From contig JAQGDQ010001928.1 in NCBI GenBank assembly GCA_030141605.1, positions 1 to 20,738 on the forward strand: a stretch of 20,738 bases of DNA, given 5' to 3'. The notes below the pieces were generated by a model that worked only from the letters and a program-made list of their open reading frames with translations, was not told the DNA's origin and did not search any database. The DNA comes from Tubiluchus corallicola. Taxonomy: Eukaryota > Priapulida > Priapulimorpha > Priapulimorphida > Tubiluchidae. This document shows, piece by piece, positions 18,081 through 20,738 of the stretch. The translations under genes were made by a program, and so were the position numbers. Each line of letters begins with the position of its first letter. Within the stretch, counting starts at the first letter, position 1.

Positions 18081-18612
18081 AAGGAAAACCGGACGATTGT
18101 TTAGACTCAATCTCATTTTCATTTACAATCCAAAATATGCGTCTTCTTGGCTATAAAAGTTAGCAGTTGTTTCTTATATTTAAATAATTAGCTTAGAAAG
18201 TTAATTAACGGCAACCGAACACAGCTATTGTTTACGTCAGAAACTAACCACAGTTTGTGCAATGGCAGGCGTCTTCCCTTGCGCGTCAAGCACATTTGCA
18301 TAGGTGTAAGAGTACTGTTTAAACGCATGATGTCACGAAAAGTGGGCTCTATATCATATGACGTCAGAAACTAACACTGCAGCTCGTGATCATGGTTATC
18401 ACGGTACCGTATTCTATTTGTCGCCCACGCGAATGTGACAAAAAGGCGCCGCTGCCAATCTTAGTAGATTCACTGGGCCGCGCGTAGCTTTGAAAATTTG
18501 AGTATCCGAAGTAATTATTATTTAATCTAAGCTTTGATTTAAAAAACTATTGTAGTTTTCAATATTTTAGAGCATTCTGAACTAATGTTTACACAATCAT
18601 CCGGTTTTCCTT
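18081..18612. mobile_element. TA-flanked MITE (532 bp, Tc1/mariner-like or similar)
   Basis: AAGGAAAACCGGACGATTGT at 18081-18100 and ACAATCATCCGGTTTTCCTT at 18593-18612 are inverted repeats of 20 bp with one mismatch. TA lies directly outside on both sides (18079-18080, 18613-18614), consistent with a TA target duplication. The interior has no transposase frame and holds a 15-bp direct repeat ACGTCAGAAACTAAC (18234 and 18361). The superfamily is inferred only from TA; a TTAA or other specificity is not supported by the left flank. Confidence 0.8.
18234..18375. repeat. 15-bp direct repeat inside the TA MITE
   Basis: ACGTCAGAAACTAAC occurs at 18234-18248 and 18361-18375, 127 bp apart. The second is preceded by TG, making a TGACGTCA palindrome (CRE type) at 18359-18366. 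It could be an old target duplication of an insertion or a subunit of a decayed tandem repeat. Confidence 0.75.
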
Positions 18613-18614
18613 TA

Positions 18615-19730
18615 ATTGGACATCGTTTCCCTTAACCAGGAGAAGTGTAAATTCAACCTACTCAGAATGTGAGTATCTCCTGGCAGTGAGGTAGTGTAAT
18701 TAAACTTGAGTAATATGCGAAGTGAATCACCTGAACTACTCCAGTTGAGTACTGGTAATTTATTGTTAGGATACTCAGTCTAAGCAGCAAGTTAGTTTTT
18801 CTGTGAGTACATGTTTGTCAATGGATTCAGTTTGAGTAACAAGTTTCCTAATTATGGAACGAACACACAGTTATTGAACTTTCTCAATAAAACTTCACCG
18901 AAAAGCAGCTAATGCAAAAAGCCTGTTTCTGGATTTGAACTAGGGTCCTTTGGATTACAAAGTTCAAGTTTAAGATAAAAAATCAATAAAACTTGTCGTT
19001 TCATTCTATCATCACGAAGTAATCTTGAAGTTAAAGATGGAAATACTGTAGTTAGTTTATCATCATGTAGTATAATTTTAGGAACGATTTACTAAACTCG
19101 AATGTAAGTCGAATTGAGAATTAATCGTTTTGAACCAATTGTACAGCATTAAATTTTCTTTTTTTTATTATATACACTGTAGAGGAAAAAATCAATAATT
19201 TTACCTATTCAAAGACATGTTTAACTGTTATGTGAATACATGTAATGGTCTGATTACACATGGTAGTTATCTTCCGTGCTGAACAAGCACTGCTGCTGTA
19301 TTAAGGTTTAGATACATACAGTATATTAGATATACAATATAAAACAATTTGCTTAGGGTGATGTTGAACTTGTATCAGTCTTTGCTGACAGTTTTATGGC
19401 CCGGACTATACTGGCTCGTACGCTGGACTGCCCGGGGCCTACTATCGCGGCGTGGGAAACGCAAACCTAGGATACTAACTGATAACCATACCTTGACATA
19501 TGGCGAGTTGTTCGTAAAATACGAGTGCGCTTATACACACTAAGCAATCATAAATGAACGCTGTATTAGCTTTTGGCTGCCCGAATACGTTTCGAATTTA
19601 TAATGAGGCAACGCGGCAGTTTGGGCCGCTGAAAGCCTCCTGCAAATATGCGATAAAATGCAGGACAAATAGAGAAACTTGGAAACTTGCAGGCTAAGAA
19701 ATAGTACTAGAAACAGCTTTCTCGGAAACC
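18615..19730. other. Unassigned AT-rich non-coding DNA
   Basis: TTGAGTA/TACTC motifs recur loosely between 18655 and 18840. A decayed tRNA box-B-like segment on the minus strand (AGTTCAAATCC) lies near 18930-18945. A 64-codon frame at 19349-19543 is unrecognised. No gene is supported. Confidence 0.45.
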
Positions 19731-19824
19731 GAGAGAGAGGGGGTAGAGAGAGAGAGGAGAGAGAGAGCGGGAGGGAGAGAGAGAGAGAGGGGGGAGGGAG
19801 AGAGAGAGAGGAGAGAGAGAGAGG

Positions 19825-19889
<65 letters not shown>

Positions 19890-19964
19890 CGGCAGAGAGA
19901 GAGGGGAGAGAGAGAGAGAGAGAGAGAGAGGAGGGGGCGGGAGAGAGAGAGGAGGAGGAGAGAA

Positions 19965-20018
<54 letters not shown>

Positions 20019-20025
20019 AGGGAGG

Positions 20026-20073
<48 letters not shown>

Positions 20074-20079
20074 AGAGAA
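19731..20079. repeat. Long (GA)n / GGGA tract
   Basis: About 350 bp of GA with GGGA and GGCGG interruptions. The 139-codon plus frame (Arg/Glu) and 199-codon minus frame (Ser/Leu) are translations of this tract and not genes. Polypurine tracts of this size with mirror symmetry can form triplex (H-DNA). Confidence 0.97.
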
Positions 20080-20362
20080 TGTAAGTTGCTGTTTGTGAGA
20101 AATAAATCTAAGTGTGTACGCTGATGATGTTGACTTCATACCTTTTACTTTCGAAAGTCAAGGCCTGTATTTGTAAATCTTTTCATCCTATTTCTCGCAG
20201 CTCATTTTTAGTCTTTTGTATATAAAAAACGTGACACTTTCATCAGGTTTAGATCGTATTATTGTTGTCGGAGTATTGCTGATGTAGTTTTTGAAATGAA
20301 TGCAAGATTGTGCGCGTGCGCCAAGCTTTTGTTGTTGCGCTTTAATGGCTGCTGATGTAATG
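20080..20362. other. Flank of the 113-bp satellite, possibly decayed monomers
   Basis: CTTTTACTTTCGAAAGTCAAGG followed by CCTGTATTTGTAAATC near 20143-20180 resembles the satellite segment TTAACTTCTTTCGAAAGTAT plus TGCCTGTCCATTTCAC. This suggests decayed edge copies. No gene is seen. Confidence 0.4.
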
Positions 20363-20738
20363 TAAACTATAAAACTCCCTTTTTAACTTCTTTCGAAAGT
20401 ATTGCCTGTCCATTTCACAAGCACATTGAAAAGCACAAGAGAAATCAGCAGGGGGTCTTGTTGTAAAGCTGCGTTTAAACTACAAAACTCCCTTTTTAAC
20501 TTCTTTCGAAAGTATTGCCTGTCCATTTCACAAGCACATTGAAAAGCACAAGAGAAACCAGCAGGGGGTCTTGTTACAAAGCTGCGTTTAAACTACAAAA
20601 CTCCCTTTTTAACTTCTTTCGAAAGTATTGCCTGTCCATTTCACAAGCACATTGAAAAGCACAAGAGAAACCAGCAGGGGGTCTTGTTGTAAAGCTGCGT
20701 TTAAACTACAAAACTCCCTTTTTAACTTCTTTCGAAAG
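20363..20738. repeat. 113-bp satellite, 3 full copies plus part of a fourth, open at the right edge
   Basis: AAAACTCCCTTTTTAACTTC starts at 20371, 20484, 20597 and 20710, exactly 113 bp apart each time. The full copies differ at only a few positions (for example GTAAAG against ACAAAG, and AAATCAG against AAACCAG). The near identity points to recent expansion. The array leaves the window, so its full size is unknown. TTCGAA and TTTAAA palindromes occur in each monomer. Confidence 0.97.

Noticed and set aside
18920-18985. tRNA gene or tRNA-derived SINE on the minus strand
   Set aside because: Only a box-B-like AGTTCAAATCC and a weak anticodon stem are visible. The T-stem pairs poorly and box A is not found.
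19540-20139. 199-codon minus and 139-codon plus frames
   Set aside because: They are translations of the GA tract and not proteins, despite being the longest frames here.

Overview
The window looks like intergenic or intronic DNA from an invertebrate animal genome. It is AT-rich, carries no bacterial gene organisation, and has no exon that I can tie to a host protein. A mollusc or another lophotrochozoan is my best guess, from the 5S sequence and the mix of hAT, piggyBac-like and non-LTR elements, but this is inference and not secure. Nearly everything I can identify is a mobile element, a satellite or a microsatellite. Most open frames are low-complexity artefacts (AT, CT/GA, GATG and GAC-type repeats) or element remnants.

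Region by region. 1-870 holds one copy of a dispersed repeat whose second copy is near 16.7 kb. 870-1420 is a large (AT)n/(TATC)n/(CT)n block. 2156-2618 is a piggyBac-like MITE flanked by TTAA; its sister copy lies in the opposite orientation at 15913-16369. 3386-3590 is a compound tetranucleotide array. 5438-6002 is a GC-rich unit headed by a 120-nt 5S rRNA sequence on the minus strand, bounded by 12-13 bp near-identical direct repeats, so it is probably a 5S-headed retroposon. 6960-7943 is an eight-copy satellite with ~128-bp monomers that alternate as a 256-bp dimer.

8779-9155 and 11310-11670 are two copies of one hAT MITE family, each with a perfect 8-bp target duplication. 9361-9811 is a 5'-truncated LINE with a 16-bp target duplication. 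12131-12590 (minus) carries an unrecognised, probably frameshifted coding remnant followed by a possible 3' UTR. 12938-13764 is a LINE-like coding remnant interrupted by a third hAT MITE (13046-13528), again with a perfect 8-bp duplication. 14122-14963 is a large foldback structure whose arms are expanded 20-bp-unit arrays.

16971-17435 (minus) is the C-terminal end of another LINE with a (TA)n tail. 18081-18612 is a TA-flanked MITE. 19731-20079 is a GA tract, and 20363-20738 is a 113-bp satellite that runs off the right edge.

The elements do not form a pathway. They record successive insertions, with at least one clear nesting (hAT inside LINE). No transposase or complete reverse transcriptase is present, so all mobile elements here are non-autonomous or dead.
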